In this document: one piece after another, positions 11,201 through 17,903 of the stretch
Layout of the letters: each line of letters opens with the position of its first letter
Numbering within the stretch: position 1 is the stretch's first letter
Source of the DNA: Mucilaginibacter sp. cycad4
GTDB lineage: Bacteria; Bacteroidota; Bacteroidia; Sphingobacteriales; Sphingobacteriaceae
NCBI RefSeq assembly: GCF_034263275.1
Contig: NZ_CP139559.1
Location: forward strand, 1,550,001 to 1,614,000
Direction of reading: 5' to 3'
DNA length: 64,000 nt
The notes under the pieces: generated by a model
Seen by the model: only the letters and a program-made list of their open reading frames with translations
The model's database searches: none
Told to the model about the DNA's origin: nothing
Made by a program: the position numbers and the translations under genes

Positions 11201-11213
11201 TAACAAAAGATGA
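5232..11213 (+). CDS. giant multidomain secreted surface protein with T9SS type A sorting domain
   Basis: About 1993 residues with a Sec signal peptide (MKGRHAYFLLSVALILLGNN...LFA). Domains read in this order: about six NHL-like beta-propeller repeats (about 55-310, each with a G-x-A-x-D-x-x-G-N-I-Y core); a putative-Ig/cadherin-like module with SLPAGLSFNSSTGSISGTP; Ig-like domains with CASGTATL and CSGSTLTF starts; a LamG/concanavalin-like domain (about 460-675); a PKD-like domain; a DUF2341 module plus a second LamG domain (about 850-1170); a long beta-rich stretch; a fibronectin-like segment; and a C-terminal T9SS type A sorting domain (about 1915-1993, starting LYPNPVNSEFYI). It is expected to be exported by T9SS and displayed or released, probably as an adhesin or glycan-binding protein. 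The ATG at 5232 is preferred over an upstream in-frame GTG at 5226 because the signal peptide begins there. Its stop overlaps the next start (ATGA). Confidence 0.9.
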   Translation: MKGRHAYFLLSVALILLGNNLFAVPPTISYTSPNVYTVGTAITTLTPTVGGGGVSAIGYSASTALTGATLNNPRGVAIDAAGNIYVANTGNNTISKYNSSGTYLGTFGTGATMSLPKDLVFDSSGNAYVLNLGATPGTGSLYKYNSSGVYQSTVLSGLNYALGITIDQSDNIYIADQGAVTVKKYNTSGTLLLSLPTTNLSTPLGVAVDASGNIYVLNNGTGNVTKYNSAGTFQSTFLSGYTSAQAITIDGAGNFYVSDNAATNTVYVYNQSGTLLTSKPINDPQGIAVDSKGVIFTSAYFSNQMNKSTPTGGFFLSGSLPAGLSFNSSTGSISGTPTAAMATTTYTVTAYNSTGSGSNTVTITVNPTAPTGTGGSTCASGTATLSASGSSPSGGVYNWYAALTGGSSLGTGSTFTTPTLTATTTYYVSYTQNGATSTPRIAVTATVNAGPAIATAPTSPTGSLYLSYPFTGNANDVSGNSNNGTLQNAPTLVADRYWAANSAYSFNGSSQYVSTTTAVAFPGPQNFSISVWFKTSSAGGKLVGFGSSQTGLSISDDRHIYMSNSGQLYFGLFPGTLKTINTTTTYADGNWHHVVATESTTNGANLYVDGALQATDATMTASQSYAGYWRIGYDNLLSWTNAPSSYYFNGSLDDIAVYKTELTASQVYALYGAGSTPVCSGSTLTFQANTVSGATYSWSGPGGFTSTSQNPAISNATTVNAGTYVLTVTGSNGCTSQLNVTATVNALPSTTFTATSSVNVNSNATITYTGTDPSTSTYSWDFNGGTPSTGTGQGPFSVQWATQGTKTITLTVTNAAGCSSSSTQNVTVNLATYGNYAFGETVTLNTTSLGITSNLTNFPALLSIQDNNLIISNTCADKVQNPNGPNYDFAFVSGGSELYYQVESYNQTTGTLLVWVQIPTLTYAANNVITFYYGSKSPTVTHNAAFFANTWASNYLAVFHFNEASYTGSVADGTAGGHTGTASGMTSADLVTGKIGTAYSFNGSSKKITTNAVSVTGAFTISAWVKLGATGLDQKVMTNQDATGGFSGGYKMGIYTNNIPESESGIASNRLSIPNPTAFASGAWHYIQSVYTGLSLSTYVDGTQYKILPSIINPSANSNFYIGVGEGGTGFYFNGVIDEPRVSNVAKTADWLKAEYVNQNNPVTFTTVGTTAVNTTNAAAIPGALTYTYKGVTGTYTDASNWDNTTAGTTNQAPAFDGTATLIIPTGKSITINTNASVYGLTLNGTASISLSANLSVGCNIYNQGTGKIDWNNLNTSKITWNGTGAAQSYNGATSTGYAHVGTMEVNNSVGGTVTVNSDTLDIYSELKITKGNLAVAPGGIMVLKSSVSQTASVDPIPTGYSITGTVYAERYFKAGTITANTRNYRLLSSPVNTTTGAYNLSYLNANSGNFSGVFVAGPTGTAGGFTVTNAASTVYLYKENLPASSTTFNSGNFKGLTDISGNTISYYTGTGSTTATTTLPVGNGYMLYYAGNNVNNVTSTTALNKQYRFGGSYIDPDASTMVAVGTLNQGSIPVKLWWNSSSSTLSKAQTGYNLVGNPYASSIDWDTFSQSGSTNGIYGPGVSATIYVFNYTNKNYGAYTALIPGGIGTNNATRYIASGQGFFVQATTTSASLTFNEVAKTTVQPSSLGSTLYMLMSKKSQAIAKPQLMRIRLATDSVNTDEIMVLFDPGSKNEYEPFYDSDRLNGIGNVSTLASYGYKSQNMLAINRMDVIDSTTRVKLFVNVNNSATTDTISGSGFESLDSRYEIYLLDHYKKDSLLFSQHKRYPFNIDKADTTSYGANRFEIVFHKKSSLNYRLLSFEASPVKGGVQLTWKTKNEGSLSGFTLERQDGSKEFISLTSMLSNGSGSYTYIDRFPLTGTNYYRLQQNDPFNIISYSKIVAVNFNAPGIINELMTLYPNPVNSEFYIKINRNAPDRVLLKVTGITGQVMLYQETDGNNIQQNVSSLLPGNYIVEISDKATKRLIGIKKFNKR

Positions 11214-11443
11214 AATTTTACCTCTGCAAAACAATCTATCGGGTCGGTAGGATATTATTGACCTTTTATCTGGTAATAAGCCCCATGTTGCTTTTTGCTG
11301 ATGATCCGGGCGCACCGTGTGATGACAGCGACCCGCTGGATAATAATTGTCCGCTGGATACGTGGATTATTTATATATTCATATTAGCGCTTATTCTTAC
11401 AGCTATCCACCTGCACAAAAAGCAAATGGTCTCCGGTCGTTAA
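11210..11443 (+). CDS. small signal-peptide/one-TM protein coupled to the T9SS cargo
   Basis: A 77-residue protein whose ATG overlaps the stop of the giant surface protein by 4 bases, which predicts translational coupling. It has an N-terminal hydrophobic signal (about residues 10-29, ending LLFA), a short acidic extracytoplasmic linker (DDPGAPCDDSDPLDNNCPLD) with two cysteines that could form a disulfide, and a C-terminal transmembrane helix (about 52-68) followed by a basic tail. I recall similar short proteins with a D/P/C-rich linker ending in CPLDTW accompanying T9SS cargo genes in Sphingobacteriales, but no function is established to my knowledge. A role in anchoring, chaperoning or sensing the big protein is inference only. 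Confidence 0.75.
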   Translation: MKFYLCKTIYRVGRILLTFYLVISPMLLFADDPGAPCDDSDPLDNNCPLDTWIIYIFILALILTAIHLHKKQMVSGR

Positions 11444-11517
11444 CACCCGGAGGTATTGAGCAGTTGATAAAGCGCCAGGGAATAAAGACATCATATAACA
11501 TTTAGAAAACATATCAA

Positions 11518-13500
11518 ATGTTCGGCTTTGCAACGATTCGCAAACTTCGTTTATATACGCTGTGTATTATTATGCATGGTATCCTGGCTTGCTTTGGAAT
11601 TATAATTGGTGCAGTCCACTGCCAGGCTCAGGTTAACAGCATAAATACGCAAATTAAAAACCTCGATAAAGCAAAGCACGACACCGACAGGGTAAATATC
11701 TATTACTCTATTTCAAGGTTGTATTGGAGTAAAAATGCAGACAGTGCATTGTTAATGGCGCAAAAATCCCTCGAGCTTGCAAAAAGGATTCATTTTGAAA
11801 AAGGCATTGCCCTGGCATATCTTGCAGAAGGGGTGGCCCTTGGATACAAAGGAAGATGGCCCGAAGCTCTTAACAGTCATTTACAGTGCCTGCGTATAAG
11901 TGAAAAACTGGGAATGGAAGGATTAAGCGGAAACGAATACAATAATATAGCCGGCTTATACACCTCTATGGAGGATTATCCCAAAGCATTGTATTATAAC
12001 CAACAGGCTTATAACATAGCGCTGAAACAAAATGACCCTGCACATGAAGGTACTTTTAGCCCGTTGGTAAATATTGGCGAAATATTTAAGAAAAAAGGAA
12101 AGCCTGATTCGGCTATTGCCTATAATTCAAAGGCATTAGCCATAGCACAACGAGTAAAAAATCCCATCTACATGGCGGCCACAATGTATAATATCGCCGA
12201 AAATTATATTACTAAGAAAAATTACCGGCTGGCCGAAGAATATTTATACAAGGCGCTTGATATTGCGCAAAAAGCAGGTGATGATGAAGATGTTGCATAC
12301 TGTCATAGTGGGCTGGCACTTACATCTTATTTTACAGGTAAATACAACTCCAGTATGCTTTATGCGCAAAAAGCCCTTGAAGAAAGCAAGAGATCCGGCA
12401 TTGTTGAGCTTATTCAAACTGCCTATAATGTATTATACTTAACCCATCAAAAAACAGGTAATTATAAACAGGCACTATATTATCGCAACCTTGAAGTTGC
12501 TTTGAACGATAGTTTGAAAACCGAACAAAGACTGAAAACTATCAGGAATATGCAGTCTGTTTATGAGCTGGAAAAAAAGGAACGGCAAATTGATCTGCTA
12601 AATAAAAATAAAATTATAGGTCAGAAAGAACTGGAAAAGGTGAGCCTGAAGCGGGATATTTTAACCGCGGGGACCATCCTTTTATTGTTGCTCGCTTTTA
12701 TCCTGCTCAGAAATTATATGCAAAAAAGGAAGCTCAGTGAGCAGCTGGCTTTGCAAAATAAAAGCATATCAGAGCAAAACCTTCACCTGGAAGAGCTTGT
12801 ACACGTAAAAGACCGCCTGTTTTCAATTATCGGGCACGACTTAAGAGGCCCGATCCATACCATCAGCCATATGATGGATATAGTAAAGGAAAAAAGCCTG
12901 TCGGAAGAAGAAAGCGATTACTGGATTGAAAAGATAGATGAGACCCTGATTATAACCTCCAGCTTAGTTGAAAACCTGCTATACTGGGCAAAAAGCCAGT
13001 TAGACGGAATCCAGCCTAACCCTGCCGGCTTTGACCTGCGAAAGTTAATTGACCAAAATGTTATGCTGCTTAAACAACGGGCCGCCGAAAAGAAAGTGAT
13101 AGTAACAGGTGCGGAGATGGCTGAGCCTGTGATGGTATTCGGAGACGAAACCATGATTGATATTGTGATCAGGAACTTATTGGAGAATGCCGTGAAATTT
13201 TCAAAAGCGGGTGACTATGTTACCGTAACCGCCGAAAAAAGCGAGGCCTTTGCGATATTGAAGATCCAGGACAACGGCAAGGGGATTCCCGAAGAGGCGC
13301 AATCAAAGATATTTAACAAATATACTTCCTATACCACTTTTGGCACTGCCAGTGAAAAAGGGAGCGGGCTTGGACTTTTATTATGTAAAGAGCTTGTGGA
13401 AAGGAATAATGGCACCATATGGTTTGAAAGTAAGGCTGGCATCGGAAGCTCGTTCTATTTTACTGTGCCAATAGAAAACGAAGAGTTGGTTGCTGTTTAA
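11518..13500 (+). CDS. TPR-containing sensor histidine kinase
   Basis: A 660-residue membrane kinase. An N-terminal signal/TM segment (about 12-37) leads into a periplasmic array of tetratricopeptide repeats (about 60-330, with recurrent A-x-x-Y-N-x-x-A-L-x-I-A patterns). A short coiled coil, a transmembrane helix (381-400) and a second coiled coil follow. The kinase core has an H-box FSIIGHDLRGP with His440 as the phosphoacceptor, and a HATPase_c domain (about 540-655) with N-box RNLLENAVKFS, G1 DNGKGIPE and G2 GSGLGLLL. It should phosphorylate a response regulator in reply to a periplasmic or protein-protein signal. The next gene, 118 bp downstream, is a lone receiver protein and the obvious candidate partner. 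It lies 74 bp after the small T9SS-linked gene, so co-regulation with the surface protein is possible. Confidence 0.92.
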   Translation: MFGFATIRKLRLYTLCIIMHGILACFGIIIGAVHCQAQVNSINTQIKNLDKAKHDTDRVNIYYSISRLYWSKNADSALLMAQKSLELAKRIHFEKGIALAYLAEGVALGYKGRWPEALNSHLQCLRISEKLGMEGLSGNEYNNIAGLYTSMEDYPKALYYNQQAYNIALKQNDPAHEGTFSPLVNIGEIFKKKGKPDSAIAYNSKALAIAQRVKNPIYMAATMYNIAENYITKKNYRLAEEYLYKALDIAQKAGDDEDVAYCHSGLALTSYFTGKYNSSMLYAQKALEESKRSGIVELIQTAYNVLYLTHQKTGNYKQALYYRNLEVALNDSLKTEQRLKTIRNMQSVYELEKKERQIDLLNKNKIIGQKELEKVSLKRDILTAGTILLLLLAFILLRNYMQKRKLSEQLALQNKSISEQNLHLEELVHVKDRLFSIIGHDLRGPIHTISHMMDIVKEKSLSEEESDYWIEKIDETLIITSSLVENLLYWAKSQLDGIQPNPAGFDLRKLIDQNVMLLKQRAAEKKVIVTGAEMAEPVMVFGDETMIDIVIRNLLENAVKFSKAGDYVTVTAEKSEAFAILKIQDNGKGIPEEAQSKIFNKYTSYTTFGTASEKGSGLGLLLCKELVERNNGTIWFESKAGIGSSFYFTVPIENEELVAV

Positions 13501-13618
13501 AGCTGTTTTAAACAGGTCAGAAGATGGGATGTCTACTTATTCTTCAATAATCCTCCGATATCAGGGCATGATGTTTGTGTGAAAAGAGCTATGTTAAAAC
13601 GTAGCTTTTAGAACTATA

Positions 13619-13993
13619 ATGATTGCCTCTTATCAGAAGAGAGTCCTGGTTGTTGATGATGATAAGGACATTCGTGAATTAATGCACCTGATCCTGGAGA
13701 TGGAGGGATATGCGGTGACCGAACTGGATAATGGTCATGGCGTCCTTGAAGCTATACAGGCTTTACGACCGGATGTTGTGCTGCTGGATGTTATGCTGGG
13801 CGATATGGATGGCCGTGATATTTGTAAATATTTGAAGAATGACCCGGGGATGCAGGATATACCTATAATCATTGTTTCTGCAAGTCACGGGCTGCATACA
13901 ATACACGGGAAGCAATGCGGCGCCGATGATTACCTGTCCAAGCCTTTTGATGTGAATGACCTCATTAATCATGTACGCCATTTTGCCGCCTGA
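13619..13993 (+). CDS. single-domain response regulator (CheY-like)
   Basis: A 124-residue protein made of one receiver (REC) domain and no output domain. The acidic pocket is VVDDDKD (Asp13-15), the phosphoacceptor is Asp57 in VVLLDVML, the conserved Ser lies in IIIVSAS, and the conserved Lys in YLSKPF. It follows the TPR histidine kinase on the same strand and probably receives its phosphate, passing the signal on through protein-protein contacts or a phosphorelay. There is no helix-turn-helix, so it does not bind DNA by itself. The spacing of 118 bp to the kinase allows either an operon or a separate promoter. Confidence 0.93.
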   Translation: MIASYQKRVLVVDDDKDIRELMHLILEMEGYAVTELDNGHGVLEAIQALRPDVVLLDVMLGDMDGRDICKYLKNDPGMQDIPIIIVSASHGLHTIHGKQCGADDYLSKPFDVNDLINHVRHFAA

Positions 13994-14291
13994 CCTGCTC
14001 CAAACTTTCAGGTGTGCCATGTCCCGGCAGCTATATGGATGCCCAATGGTGTCCAATCATCGGGCAAGCTTTCGATGAGCAGCAATTATACTTACCTTAT
14101 TCTCCCATAGCCCGCAATCTTCCATGATTTTTAGATGCCGGTTTGTTGCCGGCACGGATTAGTGGCCCGGTTGTGTCAGACAAGCAACGCTTTTGTGTTC
14201 GATGGAAACCTCTCCAATTTAACCATAGCCGGAGTTGAGCACAAAACGTGCATTCTTGAAATTCTGCAGTTCTTTTTCCATGATTTACCTG
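13994..14291. other. gap with one hairpin and a 20-codon micro-frame
   Basis: A small hairpin (TGCCGG at 14136-14141 with CCGGCA at 14149-14154) may terminate transcription of the small minus-strand lipoprotein unit or of the response regulator. A 20-codon minus-strand frame (14281-14219, MEKELQNFKNARFVLNSGYG) begins 11 bp after the lipoprotein stop; it reads like protein but is too short to call. Confidence 0.35.
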
Positions 14292-14462
14292 TTAATTGCT
14301 GCGGCCGCGAAACAATGAGATGATCCAGATGAGGACCGCGATAACAACGATGACCGCGAAAATACCGACTGCAGCACCGGCTTTGAAAATACCGACAATG
14401 GCATCGCAACTACTTAACAACAGGCAAAAGCTTAGGAATACGGGTATGATTAACTTTTTCAT
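14292..14462 (-). CDS. 56-residue inner-membrane/lipoprotein of a conserved small Bacteroidota family
   Basis: Reading the minus strand from ATG 14462-14460 gives 56 codons ending in TAA. It has a lipoprotein-like signal MKKLIIPVFLSFCLLLSSC with the cysteine at residue 19, the short motif DAIVGIFKAG, a long hydrophobic helix (about 31-50) and a basic tail (FRGRSN). The pattern lipobox-Cys, then GIFKAG, then a single helix is one I recognise from very short proteins widespread in Cytophagia and Sphingobacteriia, often annotated with unrelated names; the function is unknown. Longer antisense or out-of-frame ORFs overlap it, so automated calling could miss it. It is transcribed divergently from the 14571 gene. 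Confidence 0.75.
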   Translation of the reverse strand: MKKLIIPVFLSFCLLLSSCDAIVGIFKAGAAVGIFAVIVVIAVLIWIISLFRGRSN

Positions 14463-14570
14463 ATATTGATACTTTTATAATTAAAACTTAAAACAGTAAG
14501 CGATGTTTTAATTATCATTCAAAAGCTATTTTTTTAGAGATTTTTTTAATTGTTAACCCGATTCAAACCT

Positions 14571-16769
14571 ATGAACGCATCTCCCTGGCTCAGGAACACC
14601 AAAGCCGCCCTGCATTTGTCTGACCATATTCCCGTGTATAAAACCACAGCAGGCAGTTACGATTTTAAAATATATGAGCTTGGCGACAGCTGCTGGCTGG
14701 TGGCCGGTTGGCCTAATGGCAGTCAGATCGCTTTCCGGCTGGCTTACTCACCTAACGACCGGTTACAGATCACAGTAAAAGAAAGAAAAAACGACGTGCG
14801 GTTGAATATCGGCTCGCTGCTGGGCGACTATGAGGTTATCCTGACGCTCCCCACAGAAGATAGGCCTGTACTTCATCACACCACCAGGCTAACGCCGGCC
14901 TCTACCTTGTTGTTCCCTTATTGGCCGCGTGATATTGTACCGCTTGGCCCTGAAGGCAGTGAAAACATGGCCGAAGGAGAAATCCATGTCAGCCAGGTGG
15001 GTACACGTTCGGGGCAGCTTTACTTTAGCCTGAACCGGCCAAAAGCAGGCTCGGTTTTATACCTGCAAAACCTAACCGCACTGGCCGATTACAACCAGCA
15101 AACCGAAACCTCTGCGGGGGACTGTGTCGGCGGTGAATGGCCCGAAATTGGCTTTGCCCTGCCGCCAACAATTAAAAACAAGCCGCTGGAAGCTGGGACA
15201 AGCTATACATTGAGCGATGCTTTTATTGTTTTTTCGGAAGAGGTACCTGCAGATGAGGCGGCTATGGTCCGGCAATACCTTAACCTGCTGGCAGAAGTTT
15301 ACCTGGCTTTACCCAGGCCGGCAACGAATTATATCCATTGGCCCGACATACTTGGTAAAGGGTTAAAAGACCTGATAGATAATCCCGGCTGCTGGGTACA
15401 ACTTGACGGCCATCAGTATTTCAACGCGTATGTATCAGATTATGTGACCCCTCCCGAGATCATGGTTCAACTGGCGGTACTGCTGCCTTTACTTGATTAT
15501 GTGGAATGGAGCGGCGCGGAACTGGAAGTAATGAAAAAGGTTAAAGACGGCCTGCCGTCGTTCTTTAGTGAAAAATACGGCACTGTAATGCGCTGGCACC
15601 CAAAAGCAGCCGATACACTGGAAGGTGAGGAAGAACAAAAACAACCGCTGGTGATGGATTCCTGGTACCTGCACCATCCTTTGTTAAACCTGTCCCGCCT
15701 TGCGCTGAAGGGAGACATGGTAGCCGAAAAGTTATTTTTGGATTCGCTGGAATTTTCGATACGGGTAGCACATCATTTTGATTATAAATGGCCGGTTTTT
15801 TATAAAGTGGATACGCTTGAAGTAGTGAAAGCCGAAACGCAGCCGGGCAAAGGAGGCGAAAAGGATGTGCCGGGCTTATATGCCCATGTTATGCTGCAGG
15901 CCTGGGAACTTACAGGCAAAAAACGCTATTTAACCGAAGCAGAAAAAGCAGCCATGCATTTGCGCGGCCAGGGCTTCGATTTGTTTTACCAGGCCAACAA
16001 TACCGCCTTTTCTTCCGGTGCAATGCTGCGCTTATATAAAATCACCAAAAAAGAAATATACCGCGAGCTAAGCTATCTGTGCCTGGCAGGTGTGTTTAAA
16101 AATGTGAAGCTCTGGGATTGTAACTATGGCTATGGAAAAAACTTTCCGACATTTTTTGCGCTGTTTCCGCTGAATGATGCCCCTTATACGGCAGTATACG
16201 AAGAACAGGAAGTATTCTGCGCACTGCATGACTACCTCCGTTATGCCGGGGATATTGAAATTTTACCTTCTGTACGCCTGCTGATAACCGAGTATGTCCG
16301 TTACCTTGTAGACCGTGCCGCTTATTACTACCCGACAATGCTTCCGAAAGAAATGCTCCAGGACGAGCCTAAGATAGGTGAGGTTGATCCGAACCTGTGG
16401 ATTGCACTTGAGGACTTACACGATGGCTGGGAAAAATCAGGTCAGGTGGGCCAGGAAGTATATGGGGCAGGCAATGCTTTCGGGATCCTGCCGCGTCACT
16501 ATATCCGTATACCTGATCAGCCTTTTATGATTTTTACAGATTACCCTGTCTACCGGTTTTCCACCCGGAAGCAAGGTTATCTCCATCTCCGGATGGAGGG
16601 TGATGCCCGTCTTGGCGGTCGCCTGATGGTGGTCAAGACCGGCCGTGATAAATTGCCCGGGGTAGAAGTGTGTATTAATCAGAAACCTATCGACGGTAAA
16701 AAAGTCAAAAGCGGCCACCTTGAATATCTGGTGCCTGGCAATGCGGAAATCACCATCAACTGGAAATGA
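14571..16769 (+). CDS. uncharacterised 732-aa protein with a putative alpha/alpha-toroid domain
   Basis: I do not recognise an exact family. The protein lacks a signal peptide and should be cytoplasmic. The first ~240 residues are beta-rich (for example YDFKIYELGDSCWLVAGWPNG and the tract FPYWPRDIVPLG). The middle (about 255-600) is helical with spaced aromatic and His residues (WYLHHPLLNLSRL, YAHVMLQAWELTGKKRYL, LWDCNYGYGKNFPTFFALFP), which suggests a six-hairpin-type toroid like those of glycosidases or epimerases. The last ~90 residues are again beta-rich. The upstream in-frame TTG at 14550 is less likely than this ATG. The stop overlaps the start of the iron-permease-family gene by 4 bases, so it heads an operon of five genes. 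Carbohydrate processing is a guess from the fold-like pattern alone. Confidence 0.75.
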   Translation: MNASPWLRNTKAALHLSDHIPVYKTTAGSYDFKIYELGDSCWLVAGWPNGSQIAFRLAYSPNDRLQITVKERKNDVRLNIGSLLGDYEVILTLPTEDRPVLHHTTRLTPASTLLFPYWPRDIVPLGPEGSENMAEGEIHVSQVGTRSGQLYFSLNRPKAGSVLYLQNLTALADYNQQTETSAGDCVGGEWPEIGFALPPTIKNKPLEAGTSYTLSDAFIVFSEEVPADEAAMVRQYLNLLAEVYLALPRPATNYIHWPDILGKGLKDLIDNPGCWVQLDGHQYFNAYVSDYVTPPEIMVQLAVLLPLLDYVEWSGAELEVMKKVKDGLPSFFSEKYGTVMRWHPKAADTLEGEEEQKQPLVMDSWYLHHPLLNLSRLALKGDMVAEKLFLDSLEFSIRVAHHFDYKWPVFYKVDTLEVVKAETQPGKGGEKDVPGLYAHVMLQAWELTGKKRYLTEAEKAAMHLRGQGFDLFYQANNTAFSSGAMLRLYKITKKEIYRELSYLCLAGVFKNVKLWDCNYGYGKNFPTFFALFPLNDAPYTAVYEEQEVFCALHDYLRYAGDIEILPSVRLLITEYVRYLVDRAAYYYPTMLPKEMLQDEPKIGEVDPNLWIALEDLHDGWEKSGQVGQEVYGAGNAFGILPRHYIRIPDQPFMIFTDYPVYRFSTRKQGYLHLRMEGDARLGGRLMVVKTGRDKLPGVEVCINQKPIDGKKVKSGHLEYLVPGNAEITINWK

Positions 16770-17239
16770 AAATGAAAAAGAAAATAAATTACTTTGAGCG
16801 GTTCTCCAATTGGGCCACCGCGGCAACCGGCAGTTCGGCGGCTTTTATTATCGCTGCATCAACCATAGTGGTATGGGCTGTTACCGGGCCGGTATTTCAT
16901 TATTCGGAAACCTGGCAGCTTATTATAAACACCGGCACAACCATCATTACTTTTTTAATGGTCTTTCTTATCCAGAAGGCGCAGAATAAAGATTCGAAAG
17001 CTGTCCATTTAAAACTGAATGAATTGCTGGCCTCTCATGAAGGTACCAGTAACAGGATGGTTAATATTGAGGATTTGACTGAAGAAGAGCTGGATCACCT
17101 GTACAAATTTTATATCCGTTTGTCCGAACTGGCGCAAAAAGAAAGTGATATTACTAAAACACATTCTATTGATGCAGCGAGGGCAAATCAGCAAAATAAA
17201 TCAAAACGTTATACCAGGAGTAATAAGAATTCAGAGTAA
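16766..17239 (+). CDS. low-affinity iron permease family protein
   Basis: A 157-residue protein of the PF04120 family. Residues 5-20 (KINYFERFSNWATAATGSS) are the family hallmark and are followed by two transmembrane helices (about 24-44 and 50-70, the second ending FLMVFLIQKAQNKDS). The signature QNKDSKAVHLKLNELL sits at the membrane exit, and a charged cytoplasmic tail completes the protein. The family is named after a yeast low-affinity Fe transporter, but transport by the short bacterial forms has not been firmly shown, so the role is tentative. The start overlaps the preceding stop (ATGA), which suggests coupled translation with the 732-aa protein. A second in-frame ATG at 16772 is an alternative start. 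Confidence 0.88.
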   Translation: MKMKKKINYFERFSNWATAATGSSAAFIIAASTIVVWAVTGPVFHYSETWQLIINTGTTIITFLMVFLIQKAQNKDSKAVHLKLNELLASHEGTSNRMVNIEDLTEEELDHLYKFYIRLSELAQKESDITKTHSIDAARANQQNKSKRYTRSNKNSE

Positions 17240-17282
17240 CTGAATGCCTGGAAGCGCCGGCGGCGCGTCAGTTATTGAGATT

Positions 17283-17411
17283 ATGATAAGCAAAATAAGA
17301 TTTTTGATCATCATCGGGTTTGTTGCAGCGGGCATTTGGCTGGCAGTAAGGCATCATTCGGCCCAAAACGTCAAACCCGCGGTTCTCTGCAGCGGGCCTT
17401 TAAAAAATTGA
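17283..17411 (+). CDS. possible 42-residue membrane micro-protein
   Basis: A 42-codon frame fills the gap between the iron-permease-like and YetF-like genes. It starts with ATG, carries a basic N-terminus (MISKIRF), a hydrophobic helix (about 7-21, LIIIGFVAAGIWLAV) and a short polar tail ending three bases before the next ATG. Position, same strand and a plausible membrane helix support a real gene. I know no homologue, and a chance ORF is possible. Confidence 0.45.
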   Translation: MISKIRFLIIIGFVAAGIWLAVRHHSAQNVKPAVLCSGPLKN

Positions 17412-17414
17412 GTT

Positions 17415-17903
17415 ATGGAAAAATTATTGATCACTGTTTTTGGAGAGGGGAAGGACCTGAATGCGCTGCAAATGAGCAGCCGCGGCGTTGTTATCTTTTT
17501 TATCGCACTTATACTGATCCGCATTTCAGGACGCCGGTCTTTTGGGTTGCGTACCCCGCTGGATAATATCGTCAGTATTTCGCTTGGGGCTGTTATGAGC
17601 AGGGCGGTGGTTGGCGCCTCGGCTTTTTTGCCGGTGATTGTATGCTGCTTTGTGATTGTTCTGTTGCACCGGCTGCTGGGCTGGCTTATTGCCCGTAACA
17701 GCCCTTTAGTTAATTGGGTAGAAGGGGAGAAGATCCCGCTTTTTCGTGGCGGCCGTTTTGATGAAGACCGGATGAAACGGGCACTGGTTTGCCGGGAAGA
17801 TGTGATGCAGGGTGTTCGCAAATCTGCACTTACCGAAGATTTAGAAAAGATAGACAAGGTGTATATGGAAAGGAATGGTGATATCAGCGCCATTAAAAAA
17901 TGA
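17415..17903 (+). CDS. YetF/DUF421-family membrane protein
   Basis: A 162-residue protein with two to three N-terminal transmembrane helices (about 24-42, 58-75, 73-92) and a C-terminal soluble domain. The family pattern is visible in IRISGRRSFGLRTPLDNIVSI and in the later GEKIPLFRGGRFDEDRMKRA, followed by the acidic DVMQGVRKSAL segment typical of the DUF421 beta domain. B. subtilis YetF-type proteins are linked to sporulation and stress, but no biochemical activity is known to me for the family. It is embedded in a compact operon: three bases after the micro-ORF, with its stop overlapping the DUF72 start by 4 bases. Confidence 0.88.
   Translation: MEKLLITVFGEGKDLNALQMSSRGVVIFFIALILIRISGRRSFGLRTPLDNIVSISLGAVMSRAVVGASAFLPVIVCCFVIVLLHRLLGWLIARNSPLVNWVEGEKIPLFRGGRFDEDRMKRALVCREDVMQGVRKSALTEDLEKIDKVYMERNGDISAIKK

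Noticed and set aside
14176..14409. 77-codon minus-strand frame overlapping the small lipoprotein
   Set aside because: It is rich in Cys/Arg/His without pattern and overlaps the 56-aa lipoprotein frame, which has a clear lipobox and helix.
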